This document shows, piece after piece, positions 30,051 to 40,214 of a stretch of DNA of 64,000 nucleotides (within the stretch, counting starts at the first letter, position 1; each line of letters starts with the position of its first letter). The translations under genes were made by a program, and so were the position numbers. Below the pieces are notes generated by a model. The model worked only from the letters and a program-made list of their open reading frames with translations, did no database searches and was not told where the DNA came from. This DNA comes from Annona cherimola (Eukaryota > Streptophyta > Magnoliopsida > Magnoliales > Annonaceae). The DNA is taken from contig CM059977.1 of the NCBI GenBank assembly GCA_030490835.1, positions 9,700,765 through 9,764,764 on the forward strand, written 5' to 3'.

Positions 30051-33000
30051 ATGGTCATTCTAGCCTGGAATTGTCGTGGGCTTGGGAACCCACGTGCAAT
30101 TCGATCCCTCCTCGACTTAGTCAGGAAACAAGATCCCATTTTGATCTTCCTCAGCGAAACAAAGTGATCTGCAAAGGAAATGGATGGGATTAGAAGAAAG
30201 TTGAGCTTTGAATGCTGTTTCGCTGTGGATTCGACATCTAGATGTGGGGGCCTCGCTCTCTTATGGAATCACGCTCACCCGGTTAATATTTCCAGTTTCT
30301 CTAGCAACCATATCCATGCCGACTTTTTGGGGTGGTCTTTTACCGGGTTTTATGGCCATCCGGAAACACACAACCGACATCATAGCTGGAATCTTTTGAA
30401 GCAACTTTGTGGAGGCCCAAACACAAGGTGGCTAGCTATGGGGGACTTCAATGAAGTCACGGGTCCTTCTGAATATCACAGTTAGACGATGCGACCTCAA
30501 GCTCAGATGGACCTTTTTTGCGACGCTCTGGATAGCTGTAATCTGATGGATTTGGGATATGTTGGACACCCTATGACGTGGACCAATAATCGTAGAGGTT
30601 CTCAACGCGTGGAAGCTCGGCTAGACAGGGGGCTAGCAACTACACAGTGGATGTCACTCTACCCTTTTGCGAAATTACTCCATTTATCCTCGGCCACCTC
30701 TGACCACAGCCCTATACTCATATTATTGGACTCGAAGAGGCGAAAACAAAGACCCCCGAGGGAATTTCGATACGAACTTTTCTGGGCCAGAGACAAGGAA
30801 ACACATGATATCGTCAATCAAATATGGAATTCGGTCCCTTCAAGTGATGTTACTCACACTGATCGTCTGGGGTGGAAGATCAAGGCTTGCAGTAGAGCGC
30901 TAACAAAGTGGAACAGGAAGCGGAGGGGCAATCTGCGCCAGTCTATTGACCGGAATCAGTCAACATTAGATTCTCTAATGACTCAGCGGCCCTCGGACAC
31001 GAGGGATGAGGCAATTTCCAGAACAAAATTCAAAATCAATCGTCTGCTTCAGGATGAGGAACATGTATGGCGACAACGCGCAAAAACACACTGGCTTCAT
31101 GCTAGGGATCGAAACACGGCTTTCTTCCATCACATGGCATCTCACAGAAGGCGCTCCAATTTTATTGGAGCTCTCCAAGACTTGGATGGGCGGTGGGTGT
31201 ATGAACAAAACCAATTGCAGGACCTTGCATTGCACCATTTCCAATCGATTTTCTCCTCATCTGGGCCTTCAGATGCTTCCTGGGTCCAAGGCTTGATCTC
31301 TCAGAGGGTATCGGATCAGCAAAAACATCATCTCACCAAGCCTCTGGGTTTTCATGAGGTGGTAATGGCTGTGAAATCTATGTCTCCCACTAAAGCACCT
31401 GGTCCGGACGGAATGTCTGCCGGTTTCTTTCAGAAGCACTGGAACACAGTTGGTCAGGAGGTTTTTCTCTGGTGCAAAAGCTTTATGGATGAGATTAACC
31501 CCTCGTTTCAGACTACACACCTTCGGGAAGCGAACTCCACTACGCTAGTGTTGATTCCAAAAAGGGCAGGGGCCTACTCTTTGTCTCATTTTCGGCCAAT
31601 CAGTCTCTGCAATGTCGTCTATAAGATTCTGGCCAAAGTCATTGCAAACAGGCTCAAGTTATGCCTTCATGGTATCATCAGTGAACAACAAAGTGCTTTT
31701 GTTCCAGGCAGACTTATTTCTGACAACATGTTGGTGGCCTATGAAGCTTTTCATTATCTCCGGCATGGGCGAAGACGGAAAAGAACGGAGATGGCTATCA
31801 AATTGGATATGTCTAAGACGTACGATCGGGTTGAGTGGAATTTCCTCAAATTGACAATGGAAGCAATGAATTTCGGCCCGGTTTGGACTAACTGGATTAT
31901 GATCTGTGTTACCTCCGTATCTTATCGGGTGAATGTCAATGGCTTCAAAACAAGGTATTTCCAACCTCAAAGGGGTTTACGGCAAGGGGATCCGCTATCC
32001 CCTTATCTTTTCATCTTGTGCGCCGAGGGGCTTTCTGCCCTGATCACAAATGCTGCGGTCAGATCTACCATTCATGGAATCAAAATTAACCCTCATGGGC
32101 CCTCACTCACCCACCTTCTGTTCGCAGACGATGCCATCATCTTTTTGCGAGCATCATGTCTGCATGTTAGCAATTTTCTTGCTGTTCTCCGCCAATACTC
32201 TGAATCTTCGGGGCAGATTGTGAATGTTGATAAGACATCTGTGTTCTTCAGTTCCAACACCACCACGGACACCCGACGGGACATCTCTTCCCTTTTGGGC
32301 GGTACGGGCCATAATCTTCAAAACTATTTGGGTTTACCCGCCTGGCTGGGAAGGACAAAAAGGGATTTGTTTAAGGGTTTGAAGGAGCGGATATGGATGA
32401 AAATTCAGGGTTGGAAGGGAAAGCTCCTCTCCTGGGGAGGTAAAGAGATTTTGATTAAGGCAGTTGCGCAGGCGATCCCGACATACGCAATGAGCATCTT
32501 CCTTCTTCCCAAATCTCTCTGTTATGACATAAATGGGATGCTTAGCAAGTTTTGGTGGGGCGAACATGGGGAAAGCGAAAAATGAGCTGGGTGGCTTGGA
32601 ATGAGATGTGCAAAACAAAGCTCTCGGGAGGGCTTGGCTTCAGGGATTTGAACCTCTTTAATTATGCCCTCCTCGCAAAGCAGGCGTGGCGCCTGTCTAC
32701 GATCACAAACTCACTGTGCTATAAACTTCTTAAAGCCAGATACTTCCCGAGGGGCGATATTTGGAGCTGCCATGCAAAAATTTCTGACTCTTTCACTTGG
32801 AGGAGTATTCTTAAGGAAAGAGATGCAATCCGGTTCGGGTGTAGGTGGCGAATCGGTGATGGCAAGCGTGTCCGATTTTTTAAGGATGCTTGGCTTGACA
32901 ATTTGATTTCCAAAGCTGGTCCTCTTCCGCTATCAATCCCGGATGACATAAATGTCAGTCATTTCATCAATGACACTTCAAACACATGGATCAGGGACCG

Positions 33001-34170
33001 CATACTGGCAGCGACTGGGGATGTGGGGTGGCAAGCAATCAATCATATTCCTCTGGCCCCTTCTGGACACGAGGATACGATATTCTGGAAGTTCGAACCT
33101 CATGGGGCCTACACTGTCAAGTCAGCATACAGAGTGCTTTCCTCGGGTCTTTGCCGCTCCCTTCATTCCTCCATCTACAAAGAAATCTGGCGGACCAAAC
33201 TTCCCAGCAAAATCCTCATCTTTGGATGGAGACTGTTCAAAAATAGACTCCCGACCCTCCAAAATTTAAGGGCCAAGGGTATTGATGTGGATCCCCTTTG
33301 TTTTTTTGCAGATCAGGTTTCGAGGACACAAATCATTTATTTTCGGATTGCGAGCTCACAAAGACGATTTGTTCGACGGCTGCCGGGAATATCTCTGTTT
33401 CGACCCCAATCCAGGACATCTTTATTTCTCTAACATCTCGCCATGCGTCGAAGGATCTTGTGTTTTTCCTTCTCTGCTGCTGGAGGATTTGGCACATGCG
33501 AAATGCGCTAAGAGTTGATGGAACAAAACCGGACTTCGCCAACACTCTCAAATGGTGCGAGGACTTCTTGGAGCAATACCGTAGGGCCACTCCCCTTATA
33601 CTCGGCGGTGCGATTGATCGACCACTGAACCCGAGATGGTCCAGACCTCCGCAGGGGTTTCTCAAACTGAATGTTGATGCTCGTTTTCTCCACCACAATG
33701 CATCTATGGGATTTGCAGCTGTCCTCAGGGATTCGGGGGGAAATTTTATCGCTGCAAAGGGTTGGAGAAGAGGAGGACTTATGGAACCTTTGCTTATGGA
33801 GGCGCACGCGTTCCTCCTAGGGGCATGCTGGGGACATGAGCTGAACTTAGACAAACTCCAAATTGAGTCCGACTCGCTCCTCCTGATCAACTTTCTACGG
33901 TCAGACGAGCCCATCTCCTCTCCTCTTGGTTTTGTGATTGACCAGATCAAGTCCATTCTCTCTTTTTCCACCCAGGTCACAGTTCATCATGTACTTAGGC
34001 AAGGAAATGCTTTGGCTCATGCGTTAGCTGATTTCATTGCTGTTTCTTTTGTGGATCAACGGGTTTGGTGGGGTATCCCCCCTCAAGCCATTCAGCAAAA
34101 AATTTGTATAGACAATTTTTTAGAAATGAATCTCGGATCGTCCTATCCCTCCTCCCTAGACCATCTCTAG
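30051..34170 (+). pseudogene. LINE ORF2: endonuclease, reverse transcriptase, zinc-binding and RNase H domains, broken
   Basis: ORF2 starts at the ATG 30051 with AWNCRGLG of the APE-type endonuclease; FLSETK, MGDFNEV and TSDHSP follow. The reverse transcriptase core spans about 31380-32400, with FRPISLCNVVYKILAK, the DMSKTYDRVEW region and the active-site FADD near 32125. The zf-RVT domain (33180-33360) and a C-terminal RNase H-like domain (about 33650-34060) complete it. In-frame stops are TGA 30165-30167 and TAG 30483-30485. Frames change near 32552-32585 and at the T7 run 33301-33307. The layout is otherwise full length, so loss of function is recent or the copy is an old defective one. 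Confidence 0.85.
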
Positions 34171-34320
34171 GGTAGTGAGATAGGGTGTTTCCTTTCATCA
34201 AAAAAAAAAAGTTAATTGGTCTATTTTTTTCATGATAGTCTCTACAACTCCTAGATTATTTAATATTTTCCTAAACAATAAAAAAACGAATCTCGCATTT
34301 TCGTCAACTACCGTGTTAGA

Positions 34321-35690
34321 TAGGGGTGCAACTTGGTACTGGGTCGGTCCGAACCCGCCCGACCCGACCCGGTACCAAAACCAAAAATGGATTTTATTTT
34401 TTAGATTTTTTCAAAATAGACCCGGTTTCAACCCACCCCGTAGAAACCCGAAACCAAAACTGGGTTCGCACCAACCCAGTATCAAAACCCGACCCGGTCT
34501 GAACCCGGTGTAATTTATATAATTTTTCATAAATTATACATTTTTTTGTAATATTAATATATATATACATTTTTAGGCATTACTAACTCTAGTTTAGACA
34601 AATTACCTCTTCCTTCATTACCAACGTATGCTTGAGGTAACTTAATTTCTAGGATGATTTTTTATGATTATTATCTTCTTATTGTTAACAGTTGCATGCA
34701 TTTTTTTCATCTAGGTTGATGCATATTATTTTTAAAGATGTAAATCGAGGAGGAAGAACTTGACATTAGAAATGCAGATGAAAATCAAGAGAGAAATTAC
34801 TTCGAAGTCTTCGAATAGTTTTTTAATTTTTTTGGAAACTTTGGAGACATGAACTCATTTGAAATTTGAATTTGTTTAAAAGTAGATATAAACTTATTTA
34901 AACTTGAGATTTGTTTATATTGTTATTTTAAATTTGGATTGCACTTAAATTAGATTGGAATGTTGAACCATTATGCTTAATGTATTTAGATTTAGTTACT
35001 TTGAATAACTGTTATGTGGATTATGTTTGAATTTGAGTCGGCATGATAAATCTATTTCATATTATATTTTCTGTTAGTATGAGAAATCTGTTAGTTTGAA
35101 TTACAGATTGTAGTATAAATTTAATTCATATTTTAAGTTTATTGGTATGACAAGTGGTCAATTTTTACTTTAGCAATTTGTATGATAAATATTCAGTTTG
35201 AATTCAATTTCAGCAATTTGTATGATAATGTTTAGTTTCAACTACAAAGTTGGTATGATATGTTCATTTTCTATTTGGTACACTTGAGTCATTTCCATTA
35301 GCTATTAAATAGAAATGACCAACTAGTCATAAAACTAACTAATTTATCATTTATTTGTGTCTATAGGGTGCTGAAAAAATGCTTGCAGAGTTCGTTCAAA
35401 GAATATTGCAGAATTCAGCATGATGTTGCAAAATTCTTTGAAAGGATGTTGCAGAATTCAGCGTGAGGCTTGACTTCATAAACACAGGTATGTATATTGC
35501 AATAATTTTTTTTTAGATTACAACTAAATTTGGAAAAAAATAGTTTATTGGTAACTCGAATTCTAACCCGAAATCAAATCAAAACTAATGCGAACCCGAC
35601 CCAAACCCGGTCCGAACCCGGATTAAATTCTTAGGGTTTGGGTTTGGGTTTACTCTAACCCGGTATAACCCGACCTGAGTTGCACCCCTA
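34321..35690. mobile_element. Non-autonomous hAT transposon (1370 bp) with perfect TIR and TSD
   Basis: Perfect 13-bp terminal inverted repeats TAGGGGTGCAACT and AGTTGCACCCCTA are flanked by the exact 8-bp target duplication GTGTTAGA at 34313-34320 and 35691-35698. Subterminal regions are rich in GGGTCGG/AACCCGACCC motifs, as is usual for hAT ends where transposase binds. The AT-rich interior has no transposase frame, so it would have needed help in trans. Confidence 0.9.
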
Positions 35691-35698
35691 GTGTTAGA

Positions 35699-36648
35699 CC
35701 ATTCGTTCGAATTCGGGATATGGATTCAAATGAAGATGGAACAGGAGTTAATTAAAAATTTTATTTTGGAAAAAATTCTCTAATTTGTTATGTATCCACA
35801 ATGTTTCATAATTTCCACTCTTATGCATATCATTTTATCATAAATCTCCCTTATGCCCGTGCCATCAAAATAATTATTATTTGCGCTAATGAAAAGATGA
35901 TTTTGCTCTTTAAAATTTACTATTTGAGATAATTTAATCTTAATATGACTCAATTGATGATAATAAATCATCAATATATTGTAATAAATTACTCAAAAAT
36001 CATATTAAAATTAAATCCTTTTAATTAAGAAAGTTTTAAAGCAGCAAAATTGTCTTTTGGTAATTAACGGTTATATTAACGACATAGGCGTAATAAGAAT
36101 TTATGGTCAAATGTTATGGGCATAAGAAAAAATTAATATAACGTTATTGGTATACTAGAAATTAGGTGCAAATGTTATAAATATAAAATGAATTTTTCCT
36201 TTTATTTTCGAAAGAAAGTCTCTCTTCAGTAGTAAATAACAACTCATTTTTCTTATTTCTTATGTTATCTTTTTTTTTTTTTTTTTTAATTTCTCATGCT
36301 ATTTTCTCATTTCCAATATTATTTTTCACATCACAGTGTACATCCATCGTTGCTCGTCTAATCTGCTCATCTCGTTCCACCGTCCTAAACAGCCCAAATA
36401 ATGAAATGAAAAACCTAAGAAACTACAGCGTTATACCCAAAAGCTTTTCACAATAGTTCCCAAAGAAGTTAACAAACAAGCACTGCTTGCACACGACATC
36501 TTCCATCTTTACATCAACATGAACGAAAATAAGCAACAATTCAAAAATCCAACACACCTATTCCACACAGGTCCACACAAGGCAATCAACTATAGTTATT
36601 TGGGTTTCGCAGCAACTCCAACTTGAAGCGGTGAATGGTATGTAAGCA
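35699..36648. other. AT-rich intergenic DNA, no gene seen
   Basis: This stretch shows no coding region, repeat boundary or RNA gene. A T17 run lies at about 36271-36287. The last few hundred bases are the 3' flank of the NLR remnant. Confidence 0.5.
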
Positions 36649-37163
36649 TCAGTTCCGAATTCGGATGAACAAGGGTTGGAACTTGGAACCGGCGTTATCC
36701 GCACCCCAGTCCAATCCATCCCACCACTGCTTTTCGACCTCGATTTTTCCCAGAGACAGCACGACCGCTGGGCTGCCTCGCAGCGGCTCCAGCTTCTTCA
36801 GACGAGGACAGCTCCGCACCAGAATCTCCTCAAGTGATTGCCAATCCGCTCCCGCTTCCGCATTCTGACGATGATCTTCATCTTCACCTCCCTTTCGCAG
36901 ATGCTACGCAGCTTTGGCCCAAGAAACACGTTCGTCATCCCCCCTGCGATAGTCCACCTTCACTGAGGTCAGGTTCTTCATCGTCCGCCACGAACCGGCG
37001 GGAAACGGATAGGCCAGCTTGCCACATTAAGACACCTGCATGTCCGTTAGGTTCCGAAGCGGACCCTTCTCTTACCCCCGTGACACTTCCTTCAGGTCCG
37101 GAAGGTCTTGCAATTCCAAACACCTTAAATTGTCCAGACATGCAGAAGTGTACTCCTTGAAAA
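36649..37163 (-). pseudogene. NLR (CC-NBS-LRR) leucine-rich-repeat end, pseudogene
   Basis: Read on the minus strand, one continuous phase from about 37163 to the TGA at 36651-36649 gives leucine-rich repeats: NLRCLELQDLPDLKEVSRG, then NLTDMQVS and MKNLTSVKVDY, then SLEEILVRSCPRLKKLE. It ends with the motif KIEVEKQWWDGLDW and FQPLF, typical for the last residues of plant CC-type NLR immune receptors. Three in-frame stops interrupt it (after EVSRG, after DMQVS and after WAKAA). No NB-ARC or coiled coil lies nearby. It is a decayed 3' fragment, once part of an intracellular pathogen sensor. Short stop-free pieces explain why simple ORF finding misses it. Confidence 0.78.
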
Positions 37164-37168
37164 CGAAC

Positions 37169-37411
37169 TGCGGAAGAAGATTTTCGCCTTTTAAAATGAG
37201 GATGCGATAGCCGAAGAAATATGCAACGGTCGAGATTCAAGTACTACCAAACACCATGGCTGAGTGGCTGGCATATGACGCCGAAGGGTCATCATCTCGC
37301 ATGTCCAAGTTGGGACTTGGGACTTACGATTTTGGCATGGCTCGGAAGACTTACCTGGAGTCTGCATCGACTTTACACGCAAACAGCTGAAAGCGAAGGG
37401 ACACCGTATGG
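37169..37411 (+). repeat. Paired dispersed repeat, copy 2
   Basis: This is the partner of 22118-22373. It starts GAAGAAGATTTTCGCC and ends GGGACACCGTATG. It adjoins the NLR remnant without a gap, so both could have moved or been duplicated together. Confidence 0.8.
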
Positions 37412-37886
37412 GCTAATTTTAGGTGTAAATCGGGTTAGGTTGACTCAGGTTAAGGTAAACTTAATTTTAACCTACTTTGTAAAGATATCAATCCAACTTT
37501 ACTTTCAATCATATTTTTTACACTTTAACCCAACCATATTGTAACCCTAGAAATCCATCTTGATTTGGGTTAAAAATTGGGTTAATAGACTATTGATAAT
37601 AGTTAAACTCTTGTTGACTTAATTTTCTAAAATAAACAAAAACAATAACAACTTATAGAATATCTATTTTCGCAATTAAAATGGCAATACTTCATCTAAA
37701 GGGACACAACACATGAGGCAAAGCGCAGTGGCAGTTGGTAGGAGAGGGATATTGGGAGACCAAGTTGCGCAGGAGGGTTTGTGAGAGGGAGAAGATGACA
37801 AAGAGCCTTGGCGTTGGGAATCATGGAGGATAGCAGTGCTGGTGGCATCAACCATAGAGGGTAGCATGGTCAATAGCGTCTGACAT
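37412..37886. other. Unassigned intergenic DNA
   Basis: The sequence contains GGGTTA-rich subterminal-like stretches near 37430-37580, reminiscent of hAT ends, but I found no paired terminus. A minus-strand frame at 37676-37906 has no recognised features. Confidence 0.35.
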
Positions 37887-37891
37887 GGAGG

Positions 37892-38287
37892 TGTAACATC
37901 CCACATCGGTTAGGATGAAGGGAGCCTGGGCTATAAGTGGAGGCCGTTGGTAACTCTGTTGAGGCGCACATTCAAGGTACCCAGAAGGACAAAACCGTGC
38001 GGGCTAAGGCCCAAAGCGGACAATACCTGTGACAGTTGGGCCGAGGCGTTACAAATGATATAAGAGCAGACTCCCGATATCCTGCTGGTGTGTCCAGCGG
38101 GAACTCATCCAGCGAGGACGCTGGAGCCCCAAGGGGGGTGGATGTAACATCCCACATCGGTTAGGATGAAGGAGGGAGCCTGGGCTATAAATGGAGGCTG
38201 CTGGTAACTCTGTCGAGGCGCTTTTTGGGGTACATTTAAGGTACCCAAAGCGGACAATACCTGCGACAGTTGGGTCAGGGCATTACA
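37892..38287 (+). mobile_element. TRIM (miniature LTR retrotransposon)
   Basis: Two direct terminal repeats start TGTAACATCCCACATCGG: 37892-38053 (ends GCGTTACA) and 38143-38287 (ends GCATTACA). A primer-binding-like site (TGATATAAGAGCAG at 38056-38069, close to the initiator-Met tRNA type TGGTATCAGAGC) follows the left repeat. A purine tract AAGGGGGGTGGA (38131-38142) precedes the right one. The 5-bp duplication GGAGG flanks it (37887-37891 and 38288-38292). It has no coding capacity, so it depended on another element's proteins. Confidence 0.85.
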
Positions 38288-38292
38288 GGAGG

Positions 38293-40126
38293 ATTGGATG
38301 AAGAAAAGGGAGGAGAGACCAGACAGCTAAGACGCCGAAAATCATGGAGGGCAGTAACACCGGTAGCGTTGTAATGAGAATGAGGGACGACGGAGATGGA
38401 CAGAGGCACGAGTGTTATGTACAGCTTTTGCAACAACAAGATGGGAGGAGAAGAAAGCTGAAAGCCCTAAGGTTGCCTAAAGTTCTATATTGTATAAAAT
38501 ATATTTTTTAATATCAAGAGGGGCATGAATCGGGTCGGGTTAACCGACCCCAACCTAACTCAAACCAAATTTGAAAATCGGGTCGAGTCGAACCCAAATT
38601 TGAAAATTTATTTTTAAAATTCTCAACTCAACCATTATACGAATCAGTTCGGATTGATGTAAACTCGAGTTGGGATCAACAAGTTGGGAGGCATATTGAC
38701 GTTGATTGCTATACTATTCTTTCCGGTTCGATTGAGTTTGCGGAAGAGAGGGTTGTTTTTGCAGCTGATCTTACTTTTGCATTCAAAGTAGATGGTGAGA
38801 AATCAATCGAGCAAAGAACTCAACATCTTTGTTGAAGCAAGACAGAGTGTGCGCAGACATGGCTATCACCGATTCGCAAATGTGCTGTGGCAGAATGTTA
38901 TGTTATGAAGAATTCAGAAAGGAGTTGCAGCTTGAAATCTGCAATAGCATTTTTTAAGGAGGCAATGGATGAGAGGCATTCCAGTTGACAAGAGAGTGGT
39001 CTTCATGGAATTGGAAATCCATAGCCAGCATTATTCAGATAAAAGGACGGGTTAGGGATTTTTAGTCACCATTTGGCTGCATGCTGGTAACAATTTTGCC
39101 TCTCATCTGTTGGAAAAATGTCTGAATGGATTATGAGCAGCTGTGCATGGGGTGGAATGTGGTTGGGAGGGCTAGAAATAAAGGTTAGTTATTCCCGGTT
39201 AATTTGGGATCCAGTTGGGCTGTCTAATTTGAATTATAACAAAGAGGGAGCAGCTGATGGAAGAATGAAATTGAATTTGGTCAGAGATCAAAGTAGAATG
39301 AGGCAGATTTACAAATAGAATCCTTCAGAGGTTTGTGTGGAACCGGGGATATGCCTAATTTTAAACTGCACCTTATAGCAATTGCTATTGTGTTTTGAAT
39401 TGTTGCCGTTTATAAGGATTCCCAAATGAAGCTTCGATCAGCTTCTATTTTGGATATTAAACGAGAATGAGAGATGTCATGTTTATTCTTGCAGTTTTGG
39501 TAACAACGGCTTGGTGGGCCAAGCTGTTTCTTAGGCTGCGCGGGAATGATAAGATCCGCTTGAGAGATCTATTAACCACGCCCTCGAGGGGCCTCTCCCT
39601 TTGGCTTATTACATCTGCCAACAGGCAGTCCGGGGCTCGGTTCTGATTAGGTTTGTAAAATACTGTAAATAAAGGAAGATTGGGTAATGGTCGGGGGGGT
39701 GGGAAATCATGAATCGAGTTAATCTCTGTTTTTTTCTATCTATTAGTTTTCCTTGCATATGCATGATATTGTTTGTTCGATTGAGGCCTTTTTTGCTTCA
39801 GGAATTGTAATTCCTGTTTTTATCTTCAATAAAATCATTCGTATACAGTTCGGTTCTGTCGGCTTCCATCACCGATTCAGCAACTCCAATCTGCAAGCCT
39901 TCGCACCTGTGTTATGGGAGCCAACAGTCAATGACTGCATCGTCGCTATGGCCAGCACTTGAATCCTTCTATGAGCATGTCTGTCCTCCGTATGCTAGGA
40001 TTTGCAAACCTAGATCTAACACCATTTATTATGATCCTGGCCAATTGCCGGATCAAGTAACATAGCATTCTCCTCTTAAGCTCGCAATCATAAAAGTTAC
40101 CTGGGCCATCCGGCCAATGGCCCTTT
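38293..40126. other. Unassigned region between TRIM and second receptor kinase
   Basis: A stretch near 38690-38860 reads as about 45 codons (HIDVDCYTILSGSIEFAEER and on) with coding-like composition before a stop, but I recognise no family. The region 39430-40120 includes sequence such as CCACGCCCTCGAGGGGCC and could be a decayed element or a gene remnant. Nothing can be claimed firmly. Confidence 0.3.
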
Positions 40127-40214
40127 TATAGACCTTGAATCGTACAACAGAATACCCCCGCTTACGGCTAACTTGGCATACATGTACAACTACCCCCACC
40201 CACTTGCTCCTAAT

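Larger units (their letters stand above)
27970..34210 (+). mobile_element. Near full-length L1-type plant LINE, inactive
   Basis: The element has a 5' leader, ORF1 (28252-30034), ORF2 (30051-34170) and a poly(A) end (AAAAAAAAAAA to 34210). It transposes by target-primed reverse transcription when intact. Both ORFs carry lesions. The exact 5' end is uncertain: I could not find a clear target duplication of the sequence following the poly(A) (GTTAATTGGTCTA). Only GTTAATT recurs, near 27858. Confidence 0.85.
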
